Source: Ruegeria sp. ANG-S4
GTDB lineage: Bacteria > Pseudomonadota > Alphaproteobacteria > Rhodobacterales > Rhodobacteraceae
NCBI RefSeq assembly: GCF_000814005.1
Contig: NZ_JWLK01000001.1
Location: 434,001 to 498,000, forward strand
Direction: 5' to 3'
Length of the DNA stretch: 64,000 nucleotides
Made by a program: the position numbers and the translations under genes. Positions 8,623 to 17,532 of the stretch are shown here, in pieces. How positions within the stretch are numbered: the stretch's first letter is position 1; every line of letters starts with the position of its first letter. The notes beneath the pieces are model-generated. The model had not been told where the DNA came from. It did not search any database and worked only from the letters and a program-made list of their open reading frames with translations.

Positions 8623-8655
8623 GTCGGGGCGGCGCAAGAAATAAGCCGCCCCGAC
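8623..8655 (+). terminator. Intercistronic hairpin after the binding-protein gene
   Basis: Eleven base pairs (8623-8633 with 8645-8655, GTCGGGGCGGC against its complement) and an 11-base loop, followed by ATCTTTAAA. It lies in the 80-base gap before the permease. Such hairpins commonly protect or partly terminate the message so that binding protein exceeds the membrane parts. Confidence 0.65.
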
Positions 8656-8695
8656 ATCTTTAAATCACTCAAAACACGATATCGGAGAACCAGAG

Positions 8696-9811
8696 ATGGC
8701 CGAGACCGCCGCATCCGGGGACGAACGAGTCAAACAGCTACCCGCCTGGCGTCGCGCCCTGATCCGACCCGAACTGGGCGGGATTTGCGGCACCGCGCTT
8801 GTCTTCACCTTCTTTCTGCTGACCGCCTTCGACAGCGGCATGTTCGAGCCGCAGGGCATCATGAACTGGACCGTCGTTTCCGCGCAGTTCATGATCATTG
8901 CTGTCGGCGCGTGCCTGTTGATGATTTCAGGCGAGTTCGATCTGAGCGTCGGCTCGATGATTGGTTTCGCGGGCATGATGATTGCGGTCTTTGGTGTCGT
9001 GCTGGCCTGGCCCATGTGGCTGGCCATTATCGTGACGTTCGCCATGTGCCTTGTGATCGGGGCGATAAACGGATTCATCGTAATTCGAACAGGGCTTCCC
9101 AGCTTTATCGTGACACTGGCCTCGCTGTTCATATTGCGCGGCTTCACAATTTACATCCCGCAAAAGGTGGAAAGCAAAACCATCATCGGCGGCATTCGGG
9201 ACGCCGCCGAAGGCGATTGGCTGGCTCCGATCTTTGGCGGGAAAATAGGGCAGGGCTTTTTCCAGTGGCTGGGAGACATCGGTGTGATCGAGGTGTTTTC
9301 GCGAGGCAACCGCGCCGGACAGCCAGTCATTGACGGTTTGCCCATGCTGGTCGTCTGGGCGATTGTGTTGATCATCTTCGGCCACATCCTTCTGACCCGC
9401 ACCCGTTTCGGCAACTGGATCTTTGCAGCGGGCGGTGATGCCGAAGCTGCGCGCAACTCGGGTGTGCCTGTGAACCGCGTCAAGGTTCTGATGTTCATGT
9501 TCACTGCGTTCTGCGCCTGCGTGTTCGCGACGTGTCAGGTGATGGAGTTCGGTTCAGCCGGTGCTGACCGGGGTCTGTTGAAGGAATTCGAAGCGATCAT
9601 CGCGGTGGTCATTGGTGGCGCACTTCTGACCGGCGGCTACGGATCCGTTATCGGTGCGGCGCTGGGCGCTCTGATCTTTGGTGTCGTTCAGCAGGGCTTG
9701 TTCTTTGCGGGCGTCGAATCGAGCCTGTTCCGCGTCTTCCTGGGCGTCATCCTTTTGGGCGCGGTCGTATTGAACACATATATCCGTCGCATGATCACGG
9801 GAGAGCGCTAA
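8696..9811 (+). CDS. ABC transporter permease, RbsC/inositol type
   Basis: 371 residues, highly hydrophobic, of the BPD_transp_2 family typical of ribose/xylose/inositol permeases. Conserved landmarks are the MISGEFDLSVGSMIGFAGM helix (about 82-100), LPSFIVTLASLFILRG (about 137-152), FAAGGDAEAARNSGVPV (the cytoplasmic loop that contacts the ATPase, about 242-258) and LLTGGYGSVIGAALGALIFG (about 310-329). It forms the inner-membrane channel for the neighbouring binding protein. Only one permease gene is present, so a homodimer is expected. It ends one base before the ATPase start. Confidence 0.87.
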   Translation: MAETAASGDERVKQLPAWRRALIRPELGGICGTALVFTFFLLTAFDSGMFEPQGIMNWTVVSAQFMIIAVGACLLMISGEFDLSVGSMIGFAGMMIAVFGVVLAWPMWLAIIVTFAMCLVIGAINGFIVIRTGLPSFIVTLASLFILRGFTIYIPQKVESKTIIGGIRDAAEGDWLAPIFGGKIGQGFFQWLGDIGVIEVFSRGNRAGQPVIDGLPMLVVWAIVLIIFGHILLTRTRFGNWIFAAGGDAEAARNSGVPVNRVKVLMFMFTAFCACVFATCQVMEFGSAGADRGLLKEFEAIIAVVIGGALLTGGYGSVIGAALGALIFGVVQQGLFFAGVESSLFRVFLGVILLGAVVLNTYIRRMITGER

Positions 9812-9812
9812 G

Positions 9813-10607
9813 ATGAACACACGCAGCGAACATGCCCCGATCATCCAGATGAAGAACATCGAAAAGCACTTTGGCAGCGTGATCGCGCTGGCCGGGGTCT
9901 CGGTTGATGTCTATCCCGGAGAATGCCATTGCCTGCTGGGCGATAACGGTGCCGGTAAGTCGACCTTCATCAAGACAATGTCCGGGGTTCACAAGCCCAC
10001 CAAGGGCGAGATCATCTTCGAAGGCGCGCCGATGAACTTCGAAGATCCGCGCGATGCGATCGCAGCCGGGATCGCCACGGTACACCAGCATCTGGCCATG
10101 ATCCCGCTGATGTCAGTCAGCCGCAATTTCTTCATGGGCAATGAGCCGACCAAGAAGCAGTTTGGTCTGTCCTTCTTTGACCATGAGTTCGCGGACCGCG
10201 TCACCATGGAAGAGATGAAGAAAATGGGCATCAACCTGCGCGGCCCTGATCAGGCGGTGGGTACGCTGTCGGGTGGTGAACGTCAGACGGTCGCCATCTC
10301 GCGCGCGGTCTATTTTGGAGCCAAGGTGCTGATCCTGGACGAACCAACCTCGGCCCTCGGCGTGCGTCAGACGTCAAATGTGTTGGCAACCATCGACCGT
10401 GTGCGCAAGCAGGACATCGCGGTTGTCTTCATCACGCATAACGTCCGGCACGCCATGGCTGTGGGTGATCGGTTCACGGTTCTGAACCGCGGTCAAACGC
10501 TGGGCACCGCGCAGCGCGGCCAGATTACGCCTGATGAGCTGCAGGACATGATGGCCGGTGGTCAGGAACTTGCGACCTTGGAAGGATCGCTGGGCGGGAC
10601 AGTTTGA
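9813..10607 (+). CDS. ABC transporter ATP-binding protein, single-domain sugar type
   Basis: 264 residues. Walker A GDNGAGKST at 43-51, signature LSGGERQ at 152-158, Walker B VLILDEPTS at 172-180. It has one nucleotide-binding domain, unlike the fused two-domain RbsA/XylG type, so it resembles FrcA-like ATPases and probably works as a dimer. It drives uptake through the permease upstream. After the Walker B the usual D-loop reads SALGVRQ, as often seen in this subfamily. Third and last gene of the transporter operon, followed by a terminator hairpin. Confidence 0.87.
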   Translation: MNTRSEHAPIIQMKNIEKHFGSVIALAGVSVDVYPGECHCLLGDNGAGKSTFIKTMSGVHKPTKGEIIFEGAPMNFEDPRDAIAAGIATVHQHLAMIPLMSVSRNFFMGNEPTKKQFGLSFFDHEFADRVTMEEMKKMGINLRGPDQAVGTLSGGERQTVAISRAVYFGAKVLILDEPTSALGVRQTSNVLATIDRVRKQDIAVVFITHNVRHAMAVGDRFTVLNRGQTLGTAQRGQITPDELQDMMAGGQELATLEGSLGGTV

Positions 10608-10640
10608 ATATGTAGCGATGGTCGCCCATACTGTTGAATA

Positions 10641-10674
10641 GAAGGAGGCCGTCCCACATCGGGCGGCCTTCTTT
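10641..10674 (+). terminator. Terminator after the inositol ABC operon
   Basis: Imperfect GC-rich hairpin in which AAGGAGGCCGTCC pairs with GGGCGGCCTT around the loop CACATC, followed by CTTTGTCTG. It also lies just past the end of the convergent Fic gene. Confidence 0.6.
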
Positions 10675-10689
10675 GTCTGAAGTCTGGTT

Positions 10690-11772
10690 TTAGACTTCGT
10701 CACCCGCAAGTAGTTGAACTAAGGCGACATTCACATAATAATTGTTTCGACCTTCGACGAATTTGGTCAACGGTATCTCGTCATCTGCACACAGTTTCTC
10801 CAAGTAACTTGTCGCAGTAGGACGTGAGACATTGAGTTCGTCCATGACATATTCGATCCGCGTATATGGATGCCGGAATAAATTGTTGATTAGGTCTTGA
10901 GAGTATATTTTTCGATGTTTGTCGCGGATGTGTTGCTTGAAATAGGCCATTGCCTGTCGGATGCCCTCAATCAGTTCCAGAGTTATTTTAGAAGTCTCAG
11001 TTACGATATCGAGAATGTAGACAATCCAGTCCTCCCAATTGCCGTGATCTCTCACTTCTTGAAGGAGGCGGTAGTAGTCAGCTTTGGACTGATTTATCCC
11101 TCTGCTCATGTATAAGATCGGGATACTAAGTAGACCTTCTTTTGTGAGATAAAGAACATTGAGCATGCGTCCGAGACGTCCATTGCCGTCTGAGAAAGGA
11201 TGTATGCTCTCGAATTGATGATGTATGATTGCCATCCGGATGAGCGGATCCAACTCTGATTCCGAGTTAATATACGTTTCAAGTGCAGACATTTGGTTCT
11301 CGATTTCACGAGCATCTTGCGTAGGAACGTAGACGATTTTTCCCGAGTTGTTTTGCAGACCAGTTCCTGGTGTTTTTCTAAAACCGTCATCTCTGTTCTT
11401 TAGAAGGCGAAACATTTCAGTAAGCGTGCGATTGGTAATTAGGCCCGTTTCACAAAGCCTTTCAAAGCCAAGTCTCAAGGCGTCTCTGTACACAGCCACC
11501 TCTTTCGAAGGGCCACTAAGAGCAGAGTCTCTATCTAAACCACCGCGAAATAGTTCGTCGTTAGTAGTTACGATGTTTTCGATTTCGGAACTGTCTTTGG
11601 CTTCTTGAAGAGATAACGTATCTATCAAAATTCCTTGATTGGGGATGATCGGCGCTAGCCCTTTGACTTCTGCCAGATTTCTTGTGGCTGTATTCAAGGC
11701 TTTAAGTATTGGTAAAGTGTCGAAATCAAAGTCTGGTGGCAAACCAGGAATGTTGTAAGTTTGTTTTAGCAT
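10690..11772 (-). CDS. Fic-domain protein with N-terminal inhibitory helix (class II)
   Basis: 360 residues. Fic proteins transfer AMP or related groups from nucleotides onto target proteins. The catalytic motif HPFSDGNGRLGR is complete at about 191-202. An inhibitory motif SSEIEN, matching (S/T)xxxE(G/N), lies at about 61-66, upstream of the Fic core, which defines class II, self-inhibited Fic proteins. The C-terminal section (about 300-350) resembles a winged helix (VMDELNVSRPTATSYLEKL). The frame extends 13 residues further, but the ATG at 11772 has GAGG six bases ahead and earlier starts have none. Sequence is AT-richer than the flanks, suggesting acquisition. It is divergent from rpsJ. 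Confidence 0.87.
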   Translation of the reverse strand: MLKQTYNIPGLPPDFDFDTLPILKALNTATRNLAEVKGLAPIIPNQGILIDTLSLQEAKDSSEIENIVTTNDELFRGGLDRDSALSGPSKEVAVYRDALRLGFERLCETGLITNRTLTEMFRLLKNRDDGFRKTPGTGLQNNSGKIVYVPTQDAREIENQMSALETYINSESELDPLIRMAIIHHQFESIHPFSDGNGRLGRMLNVLYLTKEGLLSIPILYMSRGINQSKADYYRLLQEVRDHGNWEDWIVYILDIVTETSKITLELIEGIRQAMAYFKQHIRDKHRKIYSQDLINNLFRHPYTRIEYVMDELNVSRPTATSYLEKLCADDEIPLTKFVEGRNNYYVNVALVQLLAGDEV

Positions 11773-11878
11773 TGCCTGCCTCATGTAAAGAAAACGAAAA
11801 AAACTTTGCACGTTGGGGTGGATATGTAAAGTTCAAGCGCCTTATTTTTACATTCAGGTTTGCTTCAAAAAACGCCCC

Positions 11879-11907
11879 TTGCCAAACCTCACCAACCCCA
11901 CTAATAC
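11879..11907 (+). promoter_or_regulatory. Promoter of the S10 operon (rpsJ)
   Basis: TTGCCA (11879-11884), 17 bases, TAATAC (11902-11907). The same arrangement, with an identical preceding CCCC and TTGCCA, occurs before rpmC at 22949-22977. It leaves a leader of about 110 bases before rpsJ. Confidence 0.65.
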
Positions 11908-11931
11908 GCGCGAGTTCTCATCAAGAACGTC

Positions 11932-11955
11932 AAGGCGGGGTGATTCCCGCCTTTT
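11932..11955 (+). promoter_or_regulatory. Terminator-like hairpin in the rpsJ leader (possible attenuator)
   Basis: AAGGCGGG (11932-11939) pairs with CCCGCCTT (11946-11953) around a six-base loop and runs into TTTT. It lies between the candidate promoter and rpsJ. A longer-range pairing CCAACCC (11892-11898) with GGGTTGG (11966-11972) would enclose it. Ribosomal-protein leader regulation is known for S10 operons in other bacteria; here it is inference. Confidence 0.5.
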
Positions 11956-12026
11956 GGGTTCGATGAGGGTTGGCGATGCGCGTCCGTCCTCCTCTCAACC
12001 TCAACGCCTGATAAAAGGCTGTATCT

Positions 12027-12341
12027 ATGCAAAGCCAAAACATCCGTATTCGGCTGAAGGCATTTGACTATCGCGTTCTGGACGCCAGCACGCAAGAGAT
12101 CGTCAACACTGCCAAGCGGACCGGCGCGAACGTGCGCGGCCCGATCCCGCTGCCGAACAAGATTGAGAAGTTCACGGTTCTCCGTGGCCCTCACGTTGAC
12201 AAGAAATCCCGCGACCAGTTCGAGATCCGCACGCACAAGCGTCTCTTGGACATCGTTGATCCGACCCCCCAGACCGTTGACGCGCTGATGAAGCTCGACC
12301 TCGCTGCTGGTGTGGATGTCGAGATCAAGCTGCAGTCGTAA
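12027..12341 (+). CDS. rpsJ: 30S ribosomal protein S10
   Basis: 104 residues; full-length match to S10 ([19 protein letters not shown], then [29 protein letters not shown] in two parts of the family consensus). It sits in the small-subunit head and doubles as NusE in antitermination. It is first in the S10 operon. Unusually for the classic layout, rpsL-rpsG-fusA-tuf are not upstream; a Fic gene and a sugar transporter are. AAAGG lies nine bases before the ATG. Confidence 0.98.
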   Translation: MQSQNIRIRLKAFDYRVLDASTQEIVNTAKRTGANVRGPIPLPNKIEKFTVLRGPHVDKKSRDQFEIRTHKRLLDIVDPTPQTVDALMKLDLAAGVDVEIKLQS

Positions 12342-12359
12342 GATCGGAGGGTATTATTC

Positions 12360-13094
12360 ATGCGCTCTGGTATTATCGCAAAAAAAGTTGGCATGACCCG
12401 CCTGTTCATGGAAGACGGCAAGCAGATCCCTGTGACCGTTCTTCACCTGGACAACCTGCAGGTTGTTGCACAGCGCACCGCTGACAAAGACGGCTACACC
12501 GCCGTTCAGCTGGGCGCCGGTGCGGCCAAGGCAAAACGCACCTCGAAAGCCATGCGCGGTCACTATGCCGCTGCCAAGGTCGAGCCCAAGCGCAAGCTGG
12601 CCGAGTTCCGCGTCTCCGAAGATGGCCTGATCGATGTGGGCGCCGAGATTTCGGCAGAACACTTCCTGGAAGGTCAGAAGGTTGACGTTTCGGGCACCTC
12701 GATCGGTAAAGGCTTTGCCGGTGCGATGAAGCGCCACAACTTCGGTGGTCTGCGCGCCTCGCACGGTGTTTCGATCAGCCACCGTTCGCACGGTTCGACC
12801 GGTCAGTGTCAGGACCCGGGCAAGGTGTTCAAAGGCAAGAAGATGGCCGGTCACATGGGTGCTGCCCGTGTCACCACCCAGAACCTCGAGGTTGTCAAAA
12901 CCGACGCCGACCGTGGTCTGGTCTTCATCAAAGGCGCCGTTCCCGGACCGAAATCGGGCTGGGTCACCGTCAAGGACGCCGTCAAGAAGAAAGCACCGGA
13001 AGGCCTGCCTTTCCCGGCTGCTGTGAAGTCGGCTGTCACCGAGGCAACCGAAGCACCTGCGGAAGAAGCGCCCGCAGAAGGTGGTGAAGCATGA
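12360..13094 (+). CDS. rplC: 50S ribosomal protein L3
   Basis: 244 residues. The N-terminus [20 protein letters not shown] and the loop [20 protein letters not shown], which reaches toward the peptidyl transferase centre, are diagnostic. The last 25 or so residues are an Ala/Glu-rich acidic tail ([13 protein letters not shown]), longer than in enterobacteria and common in this clade. It begins 18 bases after rpsJ and overlaps rplD by four bases (ATGA). Confidence 0.98.
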   Translation: MRSGIIAKKVGMTRLFMEDGKQIPVTVLHLDNLQVVAQRTADKDGYTAVQLGAGAAKAKRTSKAMRGHYAAAKVEPKRKLAEFRVSEDGLIDVGAEISAEHFLEGQKVDVSGTSIGKGFAGAMKRHNFGGLRASHGVSISHRSHGSTGQCQDPGKVFKGKKMAGHMGAARVTTQNLEVVKTDADRGLVFIKGAVPGPKSGWVTVKDAVKKKAPEGLPFPAAVKSAVTEATEAPAEEAPAEGGEA

Positions 13095-13708
13095 AACTTG
13101 ATGTAATCAAACTGGACGGCGGCAAAGCCGGCAACATCGAGCTGGATGCAGACCTGTTCGGCCTCGAGCCGCGCGCGGACATCCTGCACCGCGTGGTCCG
13201 CTGGCAGCGCAACAACGCGCAGGCCGGTACACACAAGGTGAAAACCCGCCGCGAGACCAGCTACTCGACCAAGAAGATCTATCGCCAGAAGGGTACCGGT
13301 GGCGCACGCCATGGTGACCGCAACGCGCCGATCTTCCGGGGTGGTGGTATTTACAAGGGTCCGACCCCACGTTCGCACGGCCATGACCTGCCGAAGAAGT
13401 TCCGCAAGCTTGGCCTGCGCCACGCTCTGTCGGCCAAAGCCAAGGCAGGTGAACTGGTCGTGATCGAGAACGCCGAAGCCGAAGGCAAGACCGCCGCTCT
13501 GGCCAAACAGGTTGCAAACCTGGGCTGGAAACGCGCTCTGGTCATCGACGGCGCGACCGTGAACGAAGGGTTCCTGAAGGCGTCGCGCAACATCGAAGGT
13601 CTGGATATCCTGCCGTCGATGGGTGCAAACGTTTATGACATCCTCAAGCGTGACACCCTGGTGCTCACCAAAGCGGCTGTCGAAGCACTGGAGGCTCGTC
13701 TGAAATGA
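13091..13708 (+). CDS. rplD: 50S ribosomal protein L4
   Basis: 205 residues. The extended loop that lines the exit tunnel is recognisable: [25 protein letters not shown] sequence at about 62-85, with the motif [16 protein letters not shown] after it. In gammaproteobacteria L4 also represses its own S10 operon; whether it does so here is not known. It overlaps both neighbours by four bases, so translation of L3-L4-L23 is coupled. Confidence 0.98.
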   Translation: MKLDVIKLDGGKAGNIELDADLFGLEPRADILHRVVRWQRNNAQAGTHKVKTRRETSYSTKKIYRQKGTGGARHGDRNAPIFRGGGIYKGPTPRSHGHDLPKKFRKLGLRHALSAKAKAGELVVIENAEAEGKTAALAKQVANLGWKRALVIDGATVNEGFLKASRNIEGLDILPSMGANVYDILKRDTLVLTKAAVEALEARLK

Positions 13709-14001
13709 GCGCGAAGGCAGAACACTACGACGTGATCCGCAAGCCGGTCATCACCGAAAAGTCGACCATGGCGTCCGAAAACGGCGCGGTTGTCTTTGAA
13801 GTGGCGATCGACAGCAACAAGCCGCAGATCAAAGAGGCCGTTGAGGCGCTGTTTGGTGTGAAGGTCAAAGCGGTGAACACCACCGTGACCAAAGGCAAGG
13901 TCAAGCGGTTCCGCGGCCAACTGGGCAAGCGGAAAGACGTCAAAAAAGCATATGTGACCCTGGAAGAGGGCAACACAATCGACGTGAGCACCGGTCTTTG
14001 A
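13705..14001 (+). CDS. rplW: 50S ribosomal protein L23
   Basis: 98 residues. Shows the family start [18 protein letters not shown] and the tip motif [20 protein letters not shown]23 sits at the tunnel exit and docks trigger factor and SRP. In most bacteria rplB follows at once; here the next ribosomal gene is 2.7 kb away, and a strong hairpin begins 25 bases after the stop. Confidence 0.98.
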   Translation: MSAKAEHYDVIRKPVITEKSTMASENGAVVFEVAIDSNKPQIKEAVEALFGVKVKAVNTTVTKGKVKRFRGQLGKRKDVKKAYVTLEEGNTIDVSTGL

Positions 14002-14630
14002 TCCGACGCTTACTGCGACTATTCACGGCCCCGGCGGTTCAACCCGCCGGGGCCGATTTCGTTTCAGACCCTGAATCTGTGCGTGCGCAGGTTTTGGACC
14101 AGATGCGGGATTTCAGCGTCGAGCCCTATTTTCAGATTGCCGATGAGAAGCTGGGGCTGCTTTCGGTTTTCGATGATCTGAAATATGACCGGGCGGATGT
14201 GGACATGATCTCTCCGGCGATGCGCAAGCATGTGGTCGGTAAGCTCGCCCCGCTTGGGTTCCGCCAGATTTCAGGCACGGTTCTGGAGCATGCCGAGTCA
14301 GACATGCGCGTCCACATGCCCAAGTTCCACGCCCTCGGCGCGTCGCCCTTCGACATCACGCGCTATACCGAGAAACGCCCGCAGGATTACTGCCTGCTGA
14401 CGCCCACGCAGGTGGCCTGTCAGTACGTGGATCACTACGCGCTGGACGACGCGGTGCAGCGGATCGAGGGGTTGATTGCGAAACACCCGATCAACCTGCT
14501 CAAACTGGCGGACTATCTGGAAGGCAAACCCAAACACCGCGCCTTTCGCGAGGTTCTAGGGCATATCAAACTCAAGCAGAGGATCGCGGTGGAGTCCGAG
14601 CCGCTGTGCCGCAGGCGATCCCTCGGATAA
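13998..14630 (+). CDS. Uncharacterised protein in the rplW-rplB gap
   Basis: Up to 210 residues; I do not recognise the family. The frame opens with TTG at 13998, overlapping the rplW stop by four bases, but that start would run through a 12-bp terminator-like hairpin. GTG at 14079 or ATG at 14103 ([20 protein letters not shown]) may be the real start. The body is soluble, with a conserved-looking core [23 protein letters not shown] in two parts and [23 protein letters not shown]. The last 13 residues (CRRRSLG end) run into a GC-rich palindromic stretch and look eroded. Codon use is normal for the genome, so it is probably a resident gene. Confidence 0.6.
   Translation: MIRRLLRLFTAPAVQPAGADFVSDPESVRAQVLDQMRDFSVEPYFQIADEKLGLLSVFDDLKYDRADVDMISPAMRKHVVGKLAPLGFRQISGTVLEHAESDMRVHMPKFHALGASPFDITRYTEKRPQDYCLLTPTQVACQYVDHYALDDAVQRIEGLIAKHPINLLKLADYLEGKPKHRAFREVLGHIKLKQRIAVESEPLCRRRSLG
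14026..14055 (+). terminator. Strong hairpin just after rplW
   Basis: A perfect 12-bp stem (14026-14037 with 14044-14055; left arm CGGCCCCGGCGG) with a six-base loop TTCAAC, followed by ATTTCGTTT. The T stretch is interrupted, so termination may be partial. It separates rpsJ-rplW from what follows. Confidence 0.65.
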
Positions 14631-14829
14631 GAGCGCAAGCCGCGCCAGCAACTGCCCGTGGGATGGCGCTGCACGGGCTGATCAGAGCGCTTTATAGTGC
14701 CAAGTACATCCTACGCTAAAGTCTATTTCTTAGGGTTGATCCATGTTTTTAGTATTTCAACCTATTATCATTGCACCCATTCCAACATTCTGCGAATAAA
14801 AGCAAAATCTCATGTTGATAGGTTGATAT

Positions 14830-16515
14830 ATGTCTTCGAACGCAAAACAAATTTTGGGCGATATTGTAGATCAAAGAAGGCAAGAAAGCTTACCTGACAT
14901 GTCTCTTCAAGACTATTTTGAAGTATTTGCTGCAGAACAAATTACCAAAGACTTCTCGCTTACATTTGAGGAACTTGAAAACGGTATTGTTGATGGCGAG
15001 CACGACGGAGGCATTGATGCCGTCTATGTTTTCGTAAACGGTGATCTGGTACGAGAGGACACCGACGTAACAATTTACAAAAAGAACATTGAAATTGAAC
15101 TTGTCGTCGTTCAAAGCAAAACGGCCGGTGGTTTTTCGGAAGATCCGATCAATCGATTGAAATCATCTCTTAGCCGTCTTCTAGACCTGACGTCAGACTA
15201 CGACCAACTTCCGCAGTATAGCGCGACTGTTAAAGAGGCGCTGGAGTTGTTCCGCACAACTTATCGCAGGTTGGCGGCGAGGTTCCCTCGCCTGAGCATC
15301 CGAATGATCTATGCCGCGATGAACGCCGACAGTGAAATTCATGCGAATCTCGGATTAAAGCGAGATGAGATTGTCGCTGAAGTGCAGGCGATGTTCGAAG
15401 AAGCCTCAATCGACTTTTCGTTCCTCGGAGCGCGTGAGCTACTGGCGCTTGCACGACAGCAGCCCAACCAGTCCTTTGAACTGAAGTTTGTCAAAGCAGT
15501 GCCCGGCGACAACGGCTACGTGGTATTGTCGCTTTTGAAAGACTACAATGGGTTTTTGAGAAACGGTGGGGCAACCGTTCGTAACGATTTGTTCGATGCA
15601 AACGTCCGCGACTACCAGGGTTCAACGGAAGTAAACTCGGAGATCAGTCATACGCTAGAAGGGCCAAAAGATGTGGACTTCTGGTGGTTAAACAACGGTG
15701 TAACGATACTTGCCAGCCAAGCTACCCAAGCGGGAAGCGGTGTGACAATCGAGAATCCACAGATTGTAAACGGACTGCAAACCAGCTCTCAAATTGCCAA
15801 GTACTTTGATGAGGGAGGCGAAGATGATGACAGGATGGTGATGGTTAAGATCGTCGCCTCGGAGGACGAAGCGGTTCGAGACCAGATAATCAAAGCCACG
15901 AACAGCCAGAACGCTGTTCCTCCAGCTTCATTGAGAGCTACGGACAAGGTTCAAAGAGACATTGAGCATGCGCTTAAAATGGGTGGTTATTATTATGACC
16001 GCCGAAAAAACTACTACAAAAACCAAGGGCGGCCAGCCGCCAAGATTGTGAGTATTCCGCTCTTGGCACAGGCTATGATGTCTCTGCTTCGCGCAGAGCC
16101 GGACAATGCGCGGGCACGACCTTCATCTCTGATCAAAGATGACGCGGTGTATGGATCGTTGTTTTCTGAGACATATCCTATCGATTGCTATTTAGTGGCT
16201 TCGGATTTGATCAAGCGGCTTGAGGTAGCCTTAAAAGCTAGAGCGACGTTTACCGCTGCAGACAGAAACAACTTGAGATTCTATTGCTTGTTTTGGATTG
16301 CCGGTTGGGTCGCCAAATCTTCTTCATTGTCTGCGACCAAAGTCGCCGAATTGAAGGATAAAGTTACCGGTGCCGATATTGAGCAGGCCATAGACAGGGT
16401 GGCGACGGAGTTTCGAAATGCGGGCGGCACAGACAAAGTTGCAAAGGGGTCTGATTTCAAAGATCATTTGATCAGTAAGCTCGCAGAAGAAATAAGAGTT
16501 CACTTTACTAGCTAG
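14830..16515 (+). CDS. AIPR-family protein (abortive-infection type)
   Basis: 561 residues. The middle carries the AIPR hallmark PQIVNGLQTSSQIAKYF near 309-325, preceded by DFWWLNNGVTILA. The N-terminal quarter shows HDGGIDAVYVFVNGD (about 58-72) and ELVVVQSKTAGG (about 90-101). The spacing of the Asp and of QxK recalls restriction-endonuclease-like folds, so a nuclease activity is possible (inference). AIPR proteins are linked to phage abortive infection and to some restriction-like systems. The gene and its 5' region are clearly AT-richer than the ribosomal genes on both sides, which suggests horizontal gain. It is intact, with no partner gene beside it. Confidence 0.8.
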   Translation: MSSNAKQILGDIVDQRRQESLPDMSLQDYFEVFAAEQITKDFSLTFEELENGIVDGEHDGGIDAVYVFVNGDLVREDTDVTIYKKNIEIELVVVQSKTAGGFSEDPINRLKSSLSRLLDLTSDYDQLPQYSATVKEALELFRTTYRRLAARFPRLSIRMIYAAMNADSEIHANLGLKRDEIVAEVQAMFEEASIDFSFLGARELLALARQQPNQSFELKFVKAVPGDNGYVVLSLLKDYNGFLRNGGATVRNDLFDANVRDYQGSTEVNSEISHTLEGPKDVDFWWLNNGVTILASQATQAGSGVTIENPQIVNGLQTSSQIAKYFDEGGEDDDRMVMVKIVASEDEAVRDQIIKATNSQNAVPPASLRATDKVQRDIEHALKMGGYYYDRRKNYYKNQGRPAAKIVSIPLLAQAMMSLLRAEPDNARARPSSLIKDDAVYGSLFSETYPIDCYLVASDLIKRLEVALKARATFTAADRNNLRFYCLFWIAGWVAKSSSLSATKVAELKDKVTGADIEQAIDRVATEFRNAGGTDKVAKGSDFKDHLISKLAEEIRVHFTS

Positions 16516-16540
16516 ACACCCACCCCCAACCCTGTTACAC
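16513..16540 (+). promoter_or_regulatory. Candidate restart promoter for rplB-rplP
   Basis: TAGACA (16513-16518), 16 bases, TTACAC (16535-16540). The -35 includes the AIPR stop codon. The spacer ACCCACCCCCAACCCTG closely resembles the spacer of the rpmC promoter. Confidence 0.5.
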
Positions 16541-16686
16541 GCTCCCAATCTTGCGGCCTCGGATTCGTTCCGGGGCTTCTGATATTTGTAACCGGGGACC
16601 TTCGGGGCCCTATACCCTTGGCACCTACGGGGGCCTATCACATAGCAGGGAAACCCCCTGCACTTGCTAAACGGAAGACAGAAAGC

Positions 16687-17529
16687 ATGGCACTCAAGTC
16701 GTACAAGCCGACGACGCCGGGCCAGCGCGGGCTGGTGCTGATCGACCGTTCGGAGCTTTGGAAAGGACGTCCGGTCAAGTCTCTCACAGAGGGTTTGACC
16801 AAATCGGGCGGCCGGAACAACACCGGACGGATCACTTCACGCCGCCGCGGCGGTGGCGCAAAGCGTCTCTACCGGATCGTTGACTTCAAACGGAACAAAA
16901 TGGATGTCGCGGCAACCGTCGAGCGGATCGAATACGATCCGAACCGGACCGCATTCATCGCATTGGTCAAATACGAAGACGGCGAGCAGGCCTATATCCT
17001 CGCTCCGCAGCGTCTGGCAGCCGGTGACAAGGTCATCGCGTCGGCCAAGGCCGACATTAAGCCGGGCAACGCGATGCCGTTCTCGGGCATGCCCATCGGT
17101 ACCATCGTCCACAACATCGAGATGAAGCCCGGCAAGGGCGGTCAGATCGCACGTGCGGCCGGTACATACGCGCAATTCGTGGGCCGCGACGGTGGCTACG
17201 CTCAGATCCGTCTGAGCTCGGGCGAGCTGCGCATGGTCCGTCAGGAATGCATGGCCACCATCGGTGCCGTGTCCAACCCCGACAACTCGAACCAGAACCT
17301 CGGCAAAGCCGGTCGTATGCGCCACAAGGGTGTGCGCCCGTCGGTTCGTGGTGTTGCGATGAACCCGATCGATCACCCGCACGGTGGTGGTGAAGGTCGC
17401 ACCTCGGGTGGCCGTACACCGGTTACGCCGTGGGGTAAGGACACCAAGGGTAAGCGTACCCGCAACAAGAACAAAGCGTCCCAGAAGCTGATCATCCGCT
17501 CGCGGCACGCCAAGAAGAAGGGACGTTAA
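16687..17529 (+). CDS. rplB: 50S ribosomal protein L2
   Basis: 280 residues. L2 is needed for subunit joining and peptidyl transfer. Key stretches are [15 protein letters not shown] at the start, [15 protein letters not shown], and the C-terminal [19 protein letters not shown] that reaches the peptidyl transferase centre. The frame is open 23 codons further upstream, but the ATG at 16687 gives the family start and follows GGAAGACAGAAAGC. It is the first gene of the second ribosomal segment after the AIPR insertion. Confidence 0.98.
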   Translation: MALKSYKPTTPGQRGLVLIDRSELWKGRPVKSLTEGLTKSGGRNNTGRITSRRRGGGAKRLYRIVDFKRNKMDVAATVERIEYDPNRTAFIALVKYEDGEQAYILAPQRLAAGDKVIASAKADIKPGNAMPFSGMPIGTIVHNIEMKPGKGGQIARAAGTYAQFVGRDGGYAQIRLSSGELRMVRQECMATIGAVSNPDNSNQNLGKAGRMRHKGVRPSVRGVAMNPIDHPHGGGEGRTSGGRTPVTPWGKDTKGKRTRNKNKASQKLIIRSRHAKKKGR

Positions 17530-17532
17530 CTC

